A stretch of DNA of 64,000 bases, taken from positions 1 to 64,000 of the forward strand of contig NZ_CAJHCQ010000029.1 in the NCBI RefSeq assembly GCF_904848665.1, in the 5' to 3' direction. How positions within the stretch are numbered: position 1 is the stretch's first letter; the number at the start of each line of letters is the position of its first letter. The position numbers and the translations under genes were made by a program. Below the pieces are notes generated by a model. It ran no database searches. It was not told the DNA's origin and worked only from the letters and a program-made list of their open reading frames with translations. This DNA is from Paraburkholderia hiiakae (GTDB lineage Bacteria; Pseudomonadota; Gammaproteobacteria; Burkholderiales; Burkholderiaceae). This document shows, in pieces, positions 62,761 through 64,000 of the stretch.

Positions 62761-63483
62761 ATGTCCCGCTCCGAACGTCTCCTTCATCTCCTGCAAGTGT
62801 TACGTCGCTATCGACGTCCCGTGCGTGGCCAAGCCCTCGCCGAAGAACTCGGCGTGAGCATCCGCACGCTATACCGGGACATCGCCAGTTTGCAGGCGCA
62901 GGGGGCAACGATCGAGGGAGAACCAGGCGTTGGTTACGTTATGAAACCGGGTTTCATGCTGCCGCCCATGATGTTTCGCTCGGAGGAACTCGATGCCCTG
63001 GTTCTTGGCATGCGCTGGGTGGCCGATCGCTGCGACAAGACGCTATCGTCCGGTGCGCTGAGCACGCTTGCGAAGATAGCCGCGGTACTGCCCACCGAAC
63101 TGCGTCGTGAACTGGAGGAGTCTTCGCTGCTGGTCGGCGCGCCGTTGAAGAGAGCCGCCCACAACGTCTCACCTGACCTTCTGCGTGCCGCAGTCCGGGA
63201 AGAGCATAAGCTCAACATTACCTACGTGGACGCCAGTGGTATTCAAACGCAGCGTGTCGTGTGGCCCTTTGCTCTGGTGTATTTCGACCAGGCGCGGGTC
63301 TTGATGTGCTGGTGCGAGCTTCGAGCTGATTTTCGAAATTTCCGTTCGGACCGGATCTCGAACGTCGAGCAGTTGGAAGAGCGCTACCCCAAAAGGCGGC
63401 AAACACTGCTTCGTGAATGGCGCAGGCTCGATCACGTTGCCAGCCACACAATACTGCCAGAATTTGACAGTATCGACCATTAG
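62761..63483 (+). CDS. YafY-type WYL-domain transcriptional regulator
   Basis: 240 residues from MSRSERLLHLLQVLRRYRRP. N-terminal helix-turn-helix (ALAEELGVSIRTLYRDIASLQAQGATIEGEPGVGYVM in pieces) and a WYL domain whose core reads RVVWPFALVYFDQARVLMCWC. WYL proteins bind ligands or nucleic acid signals and regulate metabolism or defence. Here the partner is most likely the VOC gene 32 bases downstream. Confidence 0.87.
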   Translation: MSRSERLLHLLQVLRRYRRPVRGQALAEELGVSIRTLYRDIASLQAQGATIEGEPGVGYVMKPGFMLPPMMFRSEELDALVLGMRWVADRCDKTLSSGALSTLAKIAAVLPTELRRELEESSLLVGAPLKRAAHNVSPDLLRAAVREEHKLNITYVDASGIQTQRVVWPFALVYFDQARVLMCWCELRADFRNFRSDRISNVEQLEERYPKRRQTLLREWRRLDHVASHTILPEFDSIDH

Positions 63484-63515
63484 ACTGAGCTCCCTTTCCT
63501 GGCGAGGAGCTCAAA

Positions 63516-63890
63516 ATGAAATTAGCATCGGTTCGTGTCGTTACCCGGGATATCGACGGGATGGTCGAGTTTTATCAACGGCTTTCCGGTATCGAGCCTG
63601 TTCGTCCGGCCGTGGGATTTGCCGAAATACGATTCGGAGGCGCGACGCTTGCGATATCGTCCGAGGATCTGATCAAGCTTTTCAACGCTGGTGCTGCCAC
63701 TGCGGCTGCAAATCGATCGGCGATACTGGAGTTCGAAGTGAAAGACGTTGACGCGGTGTTCGAACGGATGAATGCGTCCGGGACAAACATCGTGATGCCG
63801 ACGACGTTGATGCCGTGGGGCAATCGCTCGCTCTTGCTGCGCGACCCTGATGGCAATCTCGTCAACCTATTTTCGCGTCCCAAGCGTTGA
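63516..63890 (+). CDS. VOC family (glyoxalase/bleomycin-resistance-like) protein
   Basis: 124 residues with one paired beta-alpha-beta unit of the VOC fold: SVRVVTRDIDGMVEFYQRLSG, GFAEIRFGGATLAISS, and a C-terminal RSLLLRDPDGNLVNLFSRP with a typical metal/substrate strand. The substrate is unknown. GAGGAG precedes the ATG. YafY-VOC pairs are common, where the regulator controls a small detoxifying protein. The last 110 bases of the window hold no gene. Confidence 0.87.
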   Translation: MKLASVRVVTRDIDGMVEFYQRLSGIEPVRPAVGFAEIRFGGATLAISSEDLIKLFNAGAATAAANRSAILEFEVKDVDAVFERMNASGTNIVMPTTLMPWGNRSLLLRDPDGNLVNLFSRPKR

Positions 63891-64000
63891 GGAAACGCGC
63901 CCTCACGACTGCCCGCCGCGTCGTTGTTCGTTTGCTCGCGAACGGGCACCCACCTAAACCGGCATCACTACCTCAGCCAACGGATCGATCATCGCCGGAC

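Noticed and set aside
1..64000. CRISPR arrays, tRNA genes, prophage or complete insertion sequences
   Set aside because: No regularly spaced repeats, cloverleaf-type sequences, phage structural genes or intact transposases were found on reading through both strands.

Overview
The window looks like a chromosome or chromid segment of a Burkholderiaceae bacterium, most likely Paraburkholderia or a close relative. Four things suggest this: high GC, a 16S rRNA leader of Burkholderia type at the left edge, a typical Burkholderia 16-strand porin, and dense arrays of acyl-CoA, branched-chain and hydantoin-type catabolic genes with MFS carriers and IclR, LysR, Lrp and LuxR/MalT regulators. The assignment rests on remembered family features, not on a search.

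Region by region. 1-200: promoter, boxA and leader of an rRNA operon that runs leftwards out of the window. 444-6123: an OmpR/HisKA two-component pair divergent from an extracytoplasmic methionine-sulfoxide repair set (Tat-type MsrB, a CcdA-thioredoxin DipZ electron carrier, membrane-anchored MsrA). 6386-9017: two small hypotheticals and a YbdG-like MscS channel. 9200-21678: a porin, an MFS carrier and an Atu/Liu-like acyl-CoA carboxylation pathway (CoA-transferase, AtuA, biotin carboxylase, enoyl-CoA hydratase, acyl-CoA dehydrogenase, carboxyltransferase), divergent from an IclR regulator with a perfect palindrome in the intergenic region. 21939-27037: accessory patch with a membrane protein, a frameshifted DUF1016 (YhcG) nuclease fossil, an AT-rich unknown gene with a caspase-like motif, an orphan AMP-forming ligase and an HdeA protein.

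27139-36734: amino-acid or ring-fragment catabolism (atypical SDR, RidA, FAH-type hydratase, PhzF, aldo/keto reductase), an orphan branched-chain amino-acid binding protein, a YheO/DauR-like regulator and Lrp, then ilvE and a leuA homologue lacking the regulatory domain. The phzF and livK promoters share related TTCTACAA-type sites. 36999-49738: a seven-gene operon hyuA-hyuB-peptidase-outer-membrane protein-racemase-MFS-avidin-like protein, behind a MalT/LuxR regulator, with five copies of the heptamer CGGGTAG between regulator and operon.

50224-53722: small hypotheticals and a sedolisin (S53) peptidase. 54163-58596: LysR, acyl-CoA-dehydrogenase-like flavoprotein, a PhnD-like binding protein without signal peptide, and a fusion of a Cys-less TusA-like domain to a ferritin-like di-iron domain; no named pathway that I know matches this set. 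58703-63890: two SDRs, an F420-reductase-like protein, LysE exporter, DUF1349, WYL regulator and VOC protein.

The best candidates for something undescribed are the avidin-fold protein translationally coupled to a transporter in a hydantoinase operon, the TusA/di-iron/cytosolic-PhnD/flavoprotein set, and the caspase-like orphan beside the nuclease fossil.
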